The notes: generated by a model from the letters alone, not told the origin. A stretch of 64,000 nt of DNA from VRUE01 sp963703235 (GCA_963703235.1 OY969802.1:1364001-1428000), one strand, 5' to 3'; shown: positions 8,301 to 16,833, numbered from the stretch's first letter. Translations and numbers: made by a program.

Positions 8301-10015
8301 ACCGGGAAGGAGGTCTCGATGCTGCCGCTGTCGGCAGCGGCGTCCTCGAGCGAGGGTCGCCGGCCGAAGACGGCGCGGGTCGAGAAGTGCTCCATCTCCC
8401 GTTCGCGGTCGATCGCCGGGTTAGTGACGACGGCGACCGTCTCCTTGAAGTAGTCGGCGAGGTTCTGGCGCTCCGGCGAGAGCGCCGCCAGCGGCCCGTC
8501 GTAGCCGAGCGAGCCGACCGGCTCGGACCCGTTCGAGGCCATCTGCTGGACGAGTTTGACGTCGTCGCGCTGCCAGCCGAAGCCGGCGAGGACGCGATCC
8601 GCGACCTTGACCGGCTCCTCCGGCCCGGCGTCGGAGTAGCCAGGCACCTCGCCGCCCTCGAGCGGCCCGCCGGTGTCGAGGGCGCGATCGTAGGGGCCCG
8701 CCTCGGCGGCGCCGTTGCGCGCCAGCCAGCGGTCACGGACGATCCGCAGCATCTCGTCGTGGGGGTGGAGCGTGGAGCGCTTCTGGGCGCGGTCGATCTC
8801 GACCAGCGCCTTCTCGCCCGGGGCGAGCGGCTTCGGCTCGGAGACCATTTTTGCGACTGGGACGACCCCCGGCTCGCTGCTGAAGACGAAATCGTCGCCG
8901 GTCTCGATCTGCCAGAGAGGCCGCAGCCCCATCGCGTCGGCGGAGAAGACGCACTCGTCGGCGTGACGGGCGATCAGCGCCACCGGGCCCTGGGCGAACG
9001 GCCCCATCGCCTGGCGCAGGTACATGTAGAAGGGATGCAGGTCACCCGGCAATGGGCGGATCTCGTTGACGATCGGCGGCACGACCATCTCCATCGCCTC
9101 GGCGAGGCTGAGCCGGTCGCGGCTGACAAAGGTCTCGATCGTGCGGTTGAGGTCCTGCGAGTCCGAGGAGCCGGGCTGGATCGGGACGCCGAGCATGCGC
9201 GCCTCCTGGCGCAGCTGCTCGATCGTGTTGATCTCGCCGTTGTGGCCGAGCACCGAGAAGGGCTGCACCCGCTTGAAGGAAGGCCAGGTGTTGGTCGAGT
9301 AGCGGTTGTGGCCGAAGCTGCCGATCGTCTCGAAGCGCTCGTCGCGCAGGTCCGGGTAGTACGCGCCCAGCACCTTCGGCGCTCCCATCACCTTGTAGAC
9401 GCAGGTCGTCGCCGAGAAGGAGGGGACGTGGACGCCGAGCTTCTGCTCCAGCTCGATCAGGAGGTCGAAGAGGACGCGGTCGCGGCGGCCGGCGTCGGCG
9501 ACGAGGCCGGCGATCTGCCAGAAGTGGGGCTCCTCCTCGCGCGCGGTCGGCCCCAGCGCCGGCGAGTCGACGACGCCAATCCGCTCGGCGAGGACGCGGA
9601 AGCCGCCCCGGCCGAGCAGCTCGCGGGCGTCGTGGCGGACCCGCTCGCGGTCCTGGGAGCGCTCGATGAAGACGTGGGCGACGGCGAAGGCGTCGTCGAG
9701 GGTCAGCGAGGGGTCGTGGCCGCCGCTGCGGACTTCCTCGGCCCAGATCTTGCGCGGAAGGTCGAGCAGGAGGCCGCAACCGTCCCCCTCGCCGTCGACG
9801 TTGCCGGCCCGGTGCAGCATCTTCTGCAGGGCCGGGATCGCCAGCTCGATCGGCTCGTGGCTCGGCGTCGCGTCCTTGCGCACCGAGGCGTAGATCGCAC
9901 AGGCGTCCTTGTCCTCGACGCTGGGCGGCGAGACGAGCGGCCGATAGGGGCGCTCGGGCGAGTAGCGGCTGGGGCCACCCTCGCCGTGAAGCTCACGGGA
10001 CTGGGTATCTGACAT
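5345..10015 (-). CDS. gltB: Glutamate synthase large subunit
   Basis: A 1556-residue protein with the full glutamate synthase order: N-terminal class II glutamine amidotransferase, central domain, FMN-binding synthase domain, and C-terminal GXGXG beta-helix domain. It makes two glutamates from glutamine and 2-oxoglutarate in the cytoplasm. The apparent nucleophile Cys39 (KDACAIYASV) would follow a 38-residue propeptide. Its context differs from the usual CGVGF, although the downstream HRAG and GDGCGLLLDLP blocks align as expected. The 3Fe-4S cysteines lie near residues 1126-1139 (CTICRGCQLDTC). GGAGG lies just before the ATG. No small subunit gltD is in the window, so the electron donor (separate GltD or ferredoxin) is open. 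Confidence 0.95.
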   Translation of the reverse strand: MSDTQSRELHGEGGPSRYSPERPYRPLVSPPSVEDKDACAIYASVRKDATPSHEPIELAIPALQKMLHRAGNVDGEGDGCGLLLDLPRKIWAEEVRSGGHDPSLTLDDAFAVAHVFIERSQDRERVRHDARELLGRGGFRVLAERIGVVDSPALGPTAREEEPHFWQIAGLVADAGRRDRVLFDLLIELEQKLGVHVPSFSATTCVYKVMGAPKVLGAYYPDLRDERFETIGSFGHNRYSTNTWPSFKRVQPFSVLGHNGEINTIEQLRQEARMLGVPIQPGSSDSQDLNRTIETFVSRDRLSLAEAMEMVVPPIVNEIRPLPGDLHPFYMYLRQAMGPFAQGPVALIARHADECVFSADAMGLRPLWQIETGDDFVFSSEPGVVPVAKMVSEPKPLAPGEKALVEIDRAQKRSTLHPHDEMLRIVRDRWLARNGAAEAGPYDRALDTGGPLEGGEVPGYSDAGPEEPVKVADRVLAGFGWQRDDVKLVQQMASNGSEPVGSLGYDGPLAALSPERQNLADYFKETVAVVTNPAIDREREMEHFSTRAVFGRRPSLEDAAADSGSIETSFPVILGGHHGLAPLSDKAYRRIAREHRTYLLEDLWEEFRDRAAAVDISLLESETTQGAIERIKQEAAKKVRNGCELLVLTDRTVYEADRRYLDPHLATSAVDQALKQFRVEPGEENLRRRCGIVLRSAAIRNVHDTMLALGLGASGVCPYTMVEVICVEDYETDIGNLCAALKKGIEKVISTIGIHEVRGYARQFSSIGVKPELAEIFQTEAFAASKTGGVGFADLDQDTNERVRDLGGDEGAKPAKTFRFYPKVYKAAIATANGTGSYAEYSEKVRDLEQQNPISMRHIMGLKGDREPVDPAGVDAGIGHHDYPVVISSMSFGSQSEPAFRAYAEAAKAINILCVNGEGGEIRDMYGHYRKWRGQQVASGRFGVSAEMLNSSYLAEIKIGQGAKPGEGGHLPGKKVSEKVAAARNASPGTDLISPSNNHDLYSIEDLAELIDELKTVNPDVRVSVKVPVVPNIGTIGLGIAKAGADIITLSGFEGGTGAARQHALRHVGLPSDIGTRAVHRALMEAGIRNRVEIWADGGYRTGHDVVKLHCLGANRVGFGTLAMVSLGCTICRGCQLDTCHVGIATQIETVEQAQEHGLKKFTPQEVDLAAESCARFFAEMGEEVKQVVASLGYERAQDLVGRYDLLEQVSHHEQIDLAPLITPLEEFLDLEPLDLPVAEEAEERAEAGLVAARPIRMEAKEASGQIAALAGDICAGRTIRNEFPRPTDANDRVLGTELSGAIARSRIFEDGPEPGEDVLARLEFNGGSVAGQGFGAFNAYGVSIRVEGGAQDGVGKTMLGGTVAVLKGKGAKGRRLNGSVGKSFAYGAQRGRLFVQGSADSRFCIRLSGADVVLGGEPEAAIDDSRGCVVDRANAKGFAFEYMTSGRAVVLGDLGPWACAGMTGGRVYVRHNAFGIDRGAIERRLGEGAKVELKELDAEGLLDIEDLLSHYAEELRATDQDEEAERMLGLAADAPASFLMVVPHRVQADPSISTE

Positions 10016-10075
10016 CTGACCTCCCGGTAACCGCGCCTTCTCCGAGCGGGCGCGCGACGGGTTGACGGTCGCCGG

Positions 10076-10104
10076 ATTATAGGGCCGTCAGAGCGCCGGA
10101 TCAA
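10076..10104 (-). promoter_or_regulatory. Probable housekeeping promoter of gltB
   Basis: On the minus strand a perfect TATAAT lies at 10081-10076 with TTGATC at 10104-10099, separated by 17 bases. This is a near-ideal sigma-70 type promoter about 60 bases upstream of the gltB ATG. It was found by eye and no transcription start is known. Confidence 0.6.
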
Positions 10105-10153
10105 CGAAGACTGCGTTGAGCCCCTGTCGGGGGCCCAATGCGTCTTTCGTCGC

Positions 10154-10528
10154 CTAGGCCCAGCCCGGCGACTCGTAGCCCCCGCCCGGGTCGACCCCGA
10201 TCAGCAGCGCCGTCACCGGTGCCTCGGAGCGGTTGGCGATCGTGCGGCTGACGGCAGGGTCAAGAGAGGCGAAGGTCCCGGCCGGCGCCGGGTGGTCCTC
10301 GCCGCCGATCCGCAGCGTCGCCTCGCCCTCGAGGACTATGTAGAGCTCGTGCTGGCCGCTCTGCGCCTCGTCGTGCTCGGGAATCTCACCACCCGGCGCG
10401 ATCTCGACCAGGCTGAAGCCGAACGCCGACTCGCCGAGCGCCTTGCGCGCCAACCCCCAGGTCGCGTCCCCGGACCCCTCCATCGTCTCGAACTCGTCGC
10501 GGTGCTTGAGCGTGTAGCCGTCTGGCAT
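10154..10528 (-). CDS. Cupin-domain protein
   Basis: A 124-residue single-domain cupin from the ATG at 10528 (MPDGYTLKHRDEF). The motifs are EIPEHDEAQSGQHELYIVLEG, giving H and E residues of the first cupin motif, and PAGTFASLDPAV in the second. The second motif lacks the usual histidine, so metal binding may be incomplete. A small stand-alone cupin of this kind is often an isomerase, a dioxygenase or a binding protein; no substrate can be named. It lies upstream of gltB on the same strand, with the gltB promoter between them, so it is probably a separate unit. Confidence 0.75.
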   Translation of the reverse strand: MPDGYTLKHRDEFETMEGSGDATWGLARKALGESAFGFSLVEIAPGGEIPEHDEAQSGQHELYIVLEGEATLRIGGEDHPAPAGTFASLDPAVSRTIANRSEAPVTALLIGVDPGGGYESPGWA

Positions 10529-10630
10529 TGGCGACTCCAATTCCCGAAGGTGCGTGACTGAATTACCTTAGCCGCCCGGCGACTTGCAGGGCCGCCGGGC
10601 TCGTATGTCAGGCGCTCCCGTCCCTTCGGA

Positions 10631-13438
10631 TCAGCTCGCGGCCGAGAGCCCGACCTGCACGTCGCCGCTGGAGTTGCGCCCGACCGCGTCCTCGCGGCCG
10701 TCGCCGTTTACGTCGGCGAGGTCGAAGGAGTAGGCGCTCGACCAGACCGCCCAGCTGGCAGCAATGGCAAACGGATTGCTGCCGGTCGAAAGCCCGACCC
10801 GGACGTCGCCGGAGGTGTGCCTGCCGGCGGCGTCGGCTTTGCCGTCGCCGTCGACGTCGTCGAACTGCAGCGTGTAGTTGCCCGACCAGTAGCCGCGGTG
10901 GGCGCCGGTGAAGGCCGAGCTGCCGTTTGAGACCCCGACCCGCAGCTCGCCGGTGGAGGGGTTGCGCCCGGCGACGTCCTCGTCGCCGTCGCCGTCGGTG
11001 TCGTCGAAGTGCATCGTGTAGGCGCTGCCCCAGGTCGCCCAGGTGGTGGAGGCGGAGAAGCCCGAGCCGGTCGAGAGGCCGGCTCTGAGGTCTCCGGTGG
11101 TGGGGTGGCGGCCGACCGTGTCGTATTTGCCGTCGCCGTTGGGATCGGCGAGTTCGAACGAGTATTCGCTGCCCCAGGTGGTCCATTTGGTCGGGGTGGC
11201 GAATGCCGAGCCGGTCGAGAGGCCGACCTGCCTTTCGGCGGAGGAGTTGCGTCCCACCGCGTCGGCTTTGCCGTCGCCGTTTACGTCGGCTAGCGCGAAG
11301 GTGTAGGCGGTCGAGAAGGTGCTCCATTTGGTCGAGGTGGCGAAGCCCGAGCCGGTCGAGAGACCGACCTGCACGTCGCCGGAGGAGTTGCGCCCGACGA
11401 TGTCCTCTTTGCCGTCGCCGTTGACGTCGGCGAACTGGATCGTGTAGGCGGTCGAGAAGGTGGTCCATTTGGACGAGGTGGAGAATTTGCCCGGTGCCGG
11501 CGGCGGCGCGATCGTCGCCGTGAGCGTGTTGGAGGACCAGGAGCCGCCTACCTGATACCAGTTGTGGCCGAGGTTGCCGCCGGGGATCCGGTGGAAGACG
11601 TCGACCGTGCCGTCGGGCTGCGCCACGGCGTGCGGGGCGCCGGCCGGTTCCATCGTCCCCGAGAGGGTGTTGGCGCTCCAGGAGCCGCCCCCGGTCCAGG
11701 CGTGGCCGACCCCGTCGCCGACGGTTTTCCAGAAGACGTCGATGGTGCCGTCGGGCTGGGCCACGGCGTAGGGCTCCGACGTCAGTCCCGAGGTCAGCAG
11801 GTTGCCGTTCCAAGAGCCGCCGGGCTCATACCAGTCGTGGCCGAGTTCGCCGCTCCAGTTGCGGAAGAAGACGTCGATCGTGCCGTCGGGCTGGGCGACC
11901 GGGTGCGGGTCGCCGTTGAGCGATCCGGCCAGGGTGTTGACTTGCCAGCCGCTGGCGTCGTTCCAGGCGTGGCCGAGGCCGTTGTCTGGCTTGCGCCAGA
12001 AGACGTCGACGGTGCCGCTCTCCTGGGTCACCGGGTGCGGGACCGAGGCGGAGTGCAGGGAGGTTCCCGAGAGGTTTCCTTGGCTCCAGGAGCCGCCTTG
12101 GGTCCAGTTGTGACCGAGTTCGCCGCTCGGGGTGCGGTAGAAGACGTCTACGGCTCCGTTGGCGCCGGCGACCGGATAAGGATCGGAGGCCACCGAGCCA
12201 GACAGCGTGTTGGAGAGCCACTGGCCTCCCGGTTGGTACCAGTTATGGCCGAGACCGCCCGAGGGAGTGCGGTAGAAGACGTCGATCGTGCCGTTGAGCT
12301 GGGCGACCGGGTGAGGCTCGGAGGCCAGCGATCCCGACAACGTCTCGGTGTGCCAGCCGGACGCGTCGTCCCAGGCGTGGCCGAGGCCGCCGCTCGGGGT
12401 CTTCCAGAAGACGTCGACCGTGCCGTTGGTCTGGGTGACCGGGTGCGGGACCGAGGCGGAGTGCAGGGAGGTTCCCGCGAGGGTTTCCTGGCTCCAGGAG
12501 CCGCCTTGGGTCCAGTTGTGGCCGAGTTCGCCGCTCGGGGTGCGGTAGAAGACGTCGATCGTGCCGTTGGGGTGAGCGACAGCATGCGGGCCGGGGGAGT
12601 TGTCGTCCTCGGGGGTGATGGGTAGATCTGGAAGAGTTGCCTCTTCGGAGCTCATGCACTGTCCAGCTTTGTTGCTCCATAGCTGCTGCACATGTGAGCC
12701 ATTCGCGAGCTGTGCGTAATTGTTGGTGCACAAGTTGCCGATCTCATCGAATCCTTCAGCAGCAAGCCAGCCTGTCTTTTCCCCGGCATATTTGGGGGTG
12801 ATTGGATCGGTGACCGTCTCCGCGTACTCGTGGGACGCGATAGTCGTCGCAGCGGCCCAGGCTTGTCCTTTGCCTTCCGGATCATTCGAGATGCAACCCG
12901 CCGCAAACGGTTCGTCACCCGGCCAGCCGACGTGGAAATAGGGAGCGTCGATTTGGCCGGAATAGCGATGCGCCCCACACCCTTCTATAAAGCCGCTTGC
13001 GTATGTCGATCCTGGCGCAGGCAGGACTACATAAGTGTTGTTGACACCGGCGCCGGGCCATCCCCGCTGCGCTAGGGCGTATTCGATCTCATTCTCGATC
13101 GCCTGGTCGTTGACGTTGCTTGGCGCATTGATGCTTTCATCTGTCCAGTGATCGAAGCCGATATAGGGTGAAACGTTCCCTTCGGCGTTGTCATAGTACT
13201 GAGTGAGGATACCTTGCCATCCCGACCCTGAAATGTGGGCAAACATTTCGCTGATTTCCGTGCGGGCGCCTGGGTGTTGGTTCCAGTTTTTACCCCAGAA
13301 CGTCAGGTACACACGAGGGTTGTTTTGGATATCGCCGCCGAAATAGACCAGATTGGCCTGAGCAGGGGCAACACTCGTAATGGTTAGCAACGCGCTAACG
13401 AACGCGGTTGTCAGCCAAATCTTGACGCAATGCCTCAT
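10631..13438 (-). CDS. Secreted protein: EXORDIUM-like N-terminal domain plus propeller and FG-GAP repeats
   Basis: The protein is 935 residues. The signal peptide MRHCVKIWLTTAFVSALL ends near APAQA. Residues 30-265 form a domain with VYLTFWGKNW, SHEYAETVTDP (203-207 HEYAE) and FDEIGNLC, a pattern seen in EXORDIUM/phosphate-induced-like proteins and suggestive of a metal-binding HExxE site; activity is unproven. From about 277 come eight repeats of 44-48 residues (HPVAQxNGTIDVFYRTPSGELGHNW type, like PLL lectin propellers) and then six FG-GAP-like repeats with DVNGDGxxD calcium motifs. The repeat part is nearly the same, residue for residue, as that of the upstream protease. ATG 13438 follows the upstream stop by 11 bases with GGGGA before it. 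The N-terminal domain is visibly richer in A and T than the neighbours. Confidence 0.8.
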   Translation of the reverse strand: MRHCVKIWLTTAFVSALLTITSVAPAQANLVYFGGDIQNNPRVYLTFWGKNWNQHPGARTEISEMFAHISGSGWQGILTQYYDNAEGNVSPYIGFDHWTDESINAPSNVNDQAIENEIEYALAQRGWPGAGVNNTYVVLPAPGSTYASGFIEGCGAHRYSGQIDAPYFHVGWPGDEPFAAGCISNDPEGKGQAWAAATTIASHEYAETVTDPITPKYAGEKTGWLAAEGFDEIGNLCTNNYAQLANGSHVQQLWSNKAGQCMSSEEATLPDLPITPEDDNSPGPHAVAHPNGTIDVFYRTPSGELGHNWTQGGSWSQETLAGTSLHSASVPHPVTQTNGTVDVFWKTPSGGLGHAWDDASGWHTETLSGSLASEPHPVAQLNGTIDVFYRTPSGGLGHNWYQPGGQWLSNTLSGSVASDPYPVAGANGAVDVFYRTPSGELGHNWTQGGSWSQGNLSGTSLHSASVPHPVTQESGTVDVFWRKPDNGLGHAWNDASGWQVNTLAGSLNGDPHPVAQPDGTIDVFFRNWSGELGHDWYEPGGSWNGNLLTSGLTSEPYAVAQPDGTIDVFWKTVGDGVGHAWTGGGSWSANTLSGTMEPAGAPHAVAQPDGTVDVFHRIPGGNLGHNWYQVGGSWSSNTLTATIAPPPAPGKFSTSSKWTTFSTAYTIQFADVNGDGKEDIVGRNSSGDVQVGLSTGSGFATSTKWSTFSTAYTFALADVNGDGKADAVGRNSSAERQVGLSTGSAFATPTKWTTWGSEYSFELADPNGDGKYDTVGRHPTTGDLRAGLSTGSGFSASTTWATWGSAYTMHFDDTDGDGDEDVAGRNPSTGELRVGVSNGSSAFTGAHRGYWSGNYTLQFDDVDGDGKADAAGRHTSGDVRVGLSTGSNPFAIAASWAVWSSAYSFDLADVNGDGREDAVGRNSSGDVQVGLSAAS
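10671..12611. repeat. Duplicated segment, copy 1 (1941 bp, matches 13490-15430)
   Basis: Reading the two segments at a constant offset of 2819 bases shows no difference in the lines I compared, and their translations are identical throughout. Identity stops sharply: base 10670 differs from 13489, and after 12611/15430 the sequences diverge inside the same Glu-Asp linker. The copy encodes all eight propeller repeats and nearly all six FG-GAP repeats. Confidence 0.9.
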
Positions 13439-13449
13439 CGCTGTGTCCC

Positions 13450-16400
13450 CTATCCCGTAGTCGAGAGTCCAACCTGGACATCTCCAGTTGAGTTGCGCCC
13501 GACCGCGTCCTCGCGGCCGTCGCCGTTTACGTCGGCGAGGTCGAAGGAGTAGGCGCTCGACCAGACCGCCCAGCTGGCAGCAATGGCAAACGGATTGCTG
13601 CCGGTCGAAAGCCCGACCCGGACGTCGCCGGAGGTGTGCCTGCCGGCGGCGTCGGCTTTGCCGTCGCCGTCGACGTCGTCGAACTGCAGCGTGTAGTTGC
13701 CCGACCAGTAGCCGCGGTGGGCGCCGGTGAAGGCCGAGCTGCCGTTTGAGACCCCGACCCGCAGCTCGCCGGTGGAGGGGTTGCGCCCGGCGACGTCCTC
13801 GTCGCCGTCGCCGTCGGTGTCGTCGAAGTGCATCGTGTAGGCGCTGCCCCAGGTCGCCCAGGTGGTGGAGGCGGAGAAGCCCGAGCCGGTCGAGAGGCCG
13901 GCTCTGAGGTCTCCGGTGGTGGGGTGGCGGCCGACCGTGTCGTATTTGCCGTCGCCGTTGGGATCGGCGAGTTCGAACGAGTATTCGCTGCCCCAGGTGG
14001 TCCATTTGGTCGGGGTGGCGAATGCCGAGCCGGTCGAGAGGCCGACCTGCCTTTCGGCGGAGGAGTTGCGTCCCACCGCGTCGGCTTTGCCGTCGCCGTT
14101 TACGTCGGCTAGCGCGAAGGTGTAGGCGGTCGAGAAGGTGCTCCATTTGGTCGAGGTGGCGAAGCCCGAGCCGGTCGAGAGACCGACCTGCACGTCGCCG
14201 GAGGAGTTGCGCCCGACGATGTCCTCTTTGCCGTCGCCGTTGACGTCGGCGAACTGGATCGTGTAGGCGGTCGAGAAGGTGGTCCATTTGGACGAGGTGG
14301 AGAATTTGCCCGGTGCCGGCGGCGGCGCGATCGTCGCCGTGAGCGTGTTGGAGGACCAGGAGCCGCCTACCTGATACCAGTTGTGGCCGAGGTTGCCGCC
14401 GGGGATCCGGTGGAAGACGTCGACCGTGCCGTCGGGCTGCGCCACGGCGTGCGGGGCGCCGGCCGGTTCCATCGTCCCCGAGAGGGTGTTGGCGCTCCAG
14501 GAGCCGCCCCCGGTCCAGGCGTGGCCGACCCCGTCGCCGACGGTTTTCCAGAAGACGTCGATGGTGCCGTCGGGCTGGGCCACGGCGTAGGGCTCCGACG
14601 TCAGTCCCGAGGTCAGCAGGTTGCCGTTCCAAGAGCCGCCGGGCTCATACCAGTCGTGGCCGAGTTCGCCGCTCCAGTTGCGGAAGAAGACGTCGATCGT
14701 GCCGTCGGGCTGGGCGACCGGGTGCGGGTCGCCGTTGAGCGATCCGGCCAGGGTGTTGACTTGCCAGCCGCTGGCGTCGTTCCAGGCGTGGCCGAGGCCG
14801 TTGTCTGGCTTGCGCCAGAAGACGTCGACGGTGCCGCTCTCCTGGGTCACCGGGTGCGGGACCGAGGCGGAGTGCAGGGAGGTTCCCGAGAGGTTTCCTT
14901 GGCTCCAGGAGCCGCCTTGGGTCCAGTTGTGACCGAGTTCGCCGCTCGGGGTGCGGTAGAAGACGTCTACGGCTCCGTTGGCGCCGGCGACCGGATAAGG
15001 ATCGGAGGCCACCGAGCCAGACAGCGTGTTGGAGAGCCACTGGCCTCCCGGTTGGTACCAGTTATGGCCGAGACCGCCCGAGGGAGTGCGGTAGAAGACG
15101 TCGATCGTGCCGTTGAGCTGGGCGACCGGGTGAGGCTCGGAGGCCAGCGATCCCGACAACGTCTCGGTGTGCCAGCCGGACGCGTCGTCCCAGGCGTGGC
15201 CGAGGCCGCCGCTCGGGGTCTTCCAGAAGACGTCGACCGTGCCGTTGGTCTGGGTGACCGGGTGCGGGACCGAGGCGGAGTGCAGGGAGGTTCCCGCGAG
15301 GGTTTCCTGGCTCCAGGAGCCGCCTTGGGTCCAGTTGTGGCCGAGTTCGCCGCTCGGGGTGCGGTAGAAGACGTCGATCGTGCCGTTGGGGTGAGCGACA
15401 GCATGCGGGCCGGGGGAGTTGTCGTCCTCGAGCTCGATCGGATCCGGAAGGGCTTCGCCGGCGCCGAGGCGAACTCCGACGCTCACATCCAATTCGTCCG
15501 CGGCTTCGGTTATCTCGGTGTAGTAGCCCTTTTCCTCGCAGAAGGCCGGATTTTCACCTTCAACCCCACTGTTGTTGTGGGTCATGATTCCTAGGGCGAC
15601 ATTGCCAGAGCTCGTAAATACCGGCCCCCCGCTATCACCTCCTTTGGCGCAGATCTGCTGAAACTCCGTGCGGTGGTAGACCAGGCCGTATGCGCCCTGA
15701 TTCGAGGTTTTGTCCAGCGCCGTGACGTTGCCACAACTCGTGCCCGTGGTACCGCCAGAGTGGCATGCGAATTGCCCCATGTAGCTGCTGGCTTCGGCAT
15801 TGATCGGGTAATCCTGGTTCGTGCCCCAGTAGGCAACCCGAGAAGGCCAAGGGGAGGTGTCCCACCAGTCGTCGTCCCCCGAGGTGGTGACCCCATTGAC
15901 CCTGATTTTCGCGTAGTCGTTAGAGGGTGGGACAACGTACTGCTCTACTTGTCCCAAATAGTGAGGCTGACCTGTCTCATCGTAGCTTTTGAAGTGTTCT
16001 TCATACTCCGTACAGTGGCCCGCCGTAAGCATGAAACGATTGCCGTAAGAGTTGCCGATCGCCTTGAACGCCGTACTGCACCACGGATCGGAATGAGGAG
16101 AGCCGATGATTTCCGACCATTGGGTATACCAAGGAGGATAGATTCCGACGCCGCCCCGCATCGGTTTGCCACACACGCGCTCGGCGTGGCAGGCCAGAGG
16201 CGCAAGAGAGAGCCGCTCCGCCTTGGTGGGCCTAACTTCAACCGCGACGTCTCCGGCCGACAGACGGCTGATCTCGTCTCTCTCGTACTCGCCGGCCCCT
16301 TCGGCTTGGTGAACAACCACGGCATTGGTGCGGGGGTCGAGCGAGGTCTGAACCAAGCCGTTCTCGATCAGCGGCAGCAGCGCCGCGTCGATCCGCTCCT

Positions 16401-16809
16401 GCGCTGCTTCGAGTTCCTTCCAGCTGAAGGATGCGGGTGCCGTGCGGTAATCGCCCCCGAGCCGGGTCTCGCCCAACCGGGCATGGACGGCTGCCCGGCT
16501 GGCTCCGGTGACCGTCGGCACGACGAACTCCCCAGCCTCGTTGTCGAACCAGACCCCGGCGTAGAGCGGACCCAAGTCGCGCTGAAGCTGAGTCACGATC
16601 CCGGCGCCGCGGTGCTGGGTCGCCAGTCTGGCTTCGGCTTGCGTCGCGGACACGCCGAAGTCCTTTCTGTACTCCTGAACCTCGAATGGGCCCACCGCGG
16701 CCATCGCAGATGCCGGGACGAAGAGGGCGAGAGCGCCGAGGATCGCGTATGTCCAGATGACCGGTCGCCTCGCGCGCTGGAGCATCCTGACTGGAAAGAT
16801 CCCGTACAC
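13450..16809 (-). CDS. Secreted S1-family (streptogrisin/alpha-lytic-like) protease with propeller and FG-GAP repeats
   Basis: The protein is 1119 residues. The signal peptide ends near PASAMAA (residue 38). Residues 43-200 resemble the pro-region of alpha-lytic-type proteases (FGVSATQAEARL, YAGVWFDNEAGEFVV). The protease domain shows a clear triad: His265 (LTAGHC), Asp298 (SNDYAKI), Ser393 (GGDSGGP). From about 462 follow eight propeller-like repeats and six FG-GAP-like repeats (DVNGDGxxD). The enzyme should be exported, activated by removal of the pro-region and targeted by its C-terminal repeats, probably to glycans or surfaces (inference). The start is GTG 16809 with a GGGGG run 5-9 bases upstream; ATG 16785 is an alternative. 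A 17-bp palindrome lies 25-41 bases upstream. Confidence 0.9.
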   Translation of the reverse strand: MYGIFPVRMLQRARRPVIWTYAILGALALFVPASAMAAVGPFEVQEYRKDFGVSATQAEARLATQHRGAGIVTQLQRDLGPLYAGVWFDNEAGEFVVPTVTGASRAAVHARLGETRLGGDYRTAPASFSWKELEAAQERIDAALLPLIENGLVQTSLDPRTNAVVVHQAEGAGEYERDEISRLSAGDVAVEVRPTKAERLSLAPLACHAERVCGKPMRGGVGIYPPWYTQWSEIIGSPHSDPWCSTAFKAIGNSYGNRFMLTAGHCTEYEEHFKSYDETGQPHYLGQVEQYVVPPSNDYAKIRVNGVTTSGDDDWWDTSPWPSRVAYWGTNQDYPINAEASSYMGQFACHSGGTTGTSCGNVTALDKTSNQGAYGLVYHRTEFQQICAKGGDSGGPVFTSSGNVALGIMTHNNSGVEGENPAFCEEKGYYTEITEAADELDVSVGVRLGAGEALPDPIELEDDNSPGPHAVAHPNGTIDVFYRTPSGELGHNWTQGGSWSQETLAGTSLHSASVPHPVTQTNGTVDVFWKTPSGGLGHAWDDASGWHTETLSGSLASEPHPVAQLNGTIDVFYRTPSGGLGHNWYQPGGQWLSNTLSGSVASDPYPVAGANGAVDVFYRTPSGELGHNWTQGGSWSQGNLSGTSLHSASVPHPVTQESGTVDVFWRKPDNGLGHAWNDASGWQVNTLAGSLNGDPHPVAQPDGTIDVFFRNWSGELGHDWYEPGGSWNGNLLTSGLTSEPYAVAQPDGTIDVFWKTVGDGVGHAWTGGGSWSANTLSGTMEPAGAPHAVAQPDGTVDVFHRIPGGNLGHNWYQVGGSWSSNTLTATIAPPPAPGKFSTSSKWTTFSTAYTIQFADVNGDGKEDIVGRNSSGDVQVGLSTGSGFATSTKWSTFSTAYTFALADVNGDGKADAVGRNSSAERQVGLSTGSAFATPTKWTTWGSEYSFELADPNGDGKYDTVGRHPTTGDLRAGLSTGSGFSASTTWATWGSAYTMHFDDTDGDGDEDVAGRNPSTGELRVGVSNGSSAFTGAHRGYWSGNYTLQFDDVDGDGKADAAGRHTSGDVRVGLSTGSNPFAIAASWAVWSSAYSFDLADVNGDGREDAVGRNSTGDVQVGLSTTG
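13490..15430. repeat. Duplicated segment, copy 2 (1941 bp, matches 10671-12611)
   Basis: This is the partner of the copy at 10671-12611, in direct orientation and about 0.9 kb away. It encodes the C-terminal repeats of the S1 protease. The last 40 bases of the gene (13450-13489) differ from the other copy, so the two proteins end differently (GLSTTG versus GLSAAS). Confidence 0.9.
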
Positions 16810-16833
16810 AACTAGCCCCCTGTCTCGATCTGT

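Noticed and set aside
5381..10012. 1543-residue antisense frame opposite gltB
   Set aside because: Antisense of a strongly conserved gene with a promoter; composition (Asp, Val, Gly, Ala, Arg, Leu) is that of a complement frame of GC-rich codons.
13439..14632. Extension of the 10631-13438 gene upstream into the neighbouring gene
   Set aside because: The upstream part is out of register with the protease repeats and Arg-rich; a signal peptide begins exactly at ATG 13438.
10671..15430. CRISPR array or simple tandem repeats
   Set aside because: The repeats are diverged 44-48 codon protein repeats in frame, with no short identical spacers or leader.
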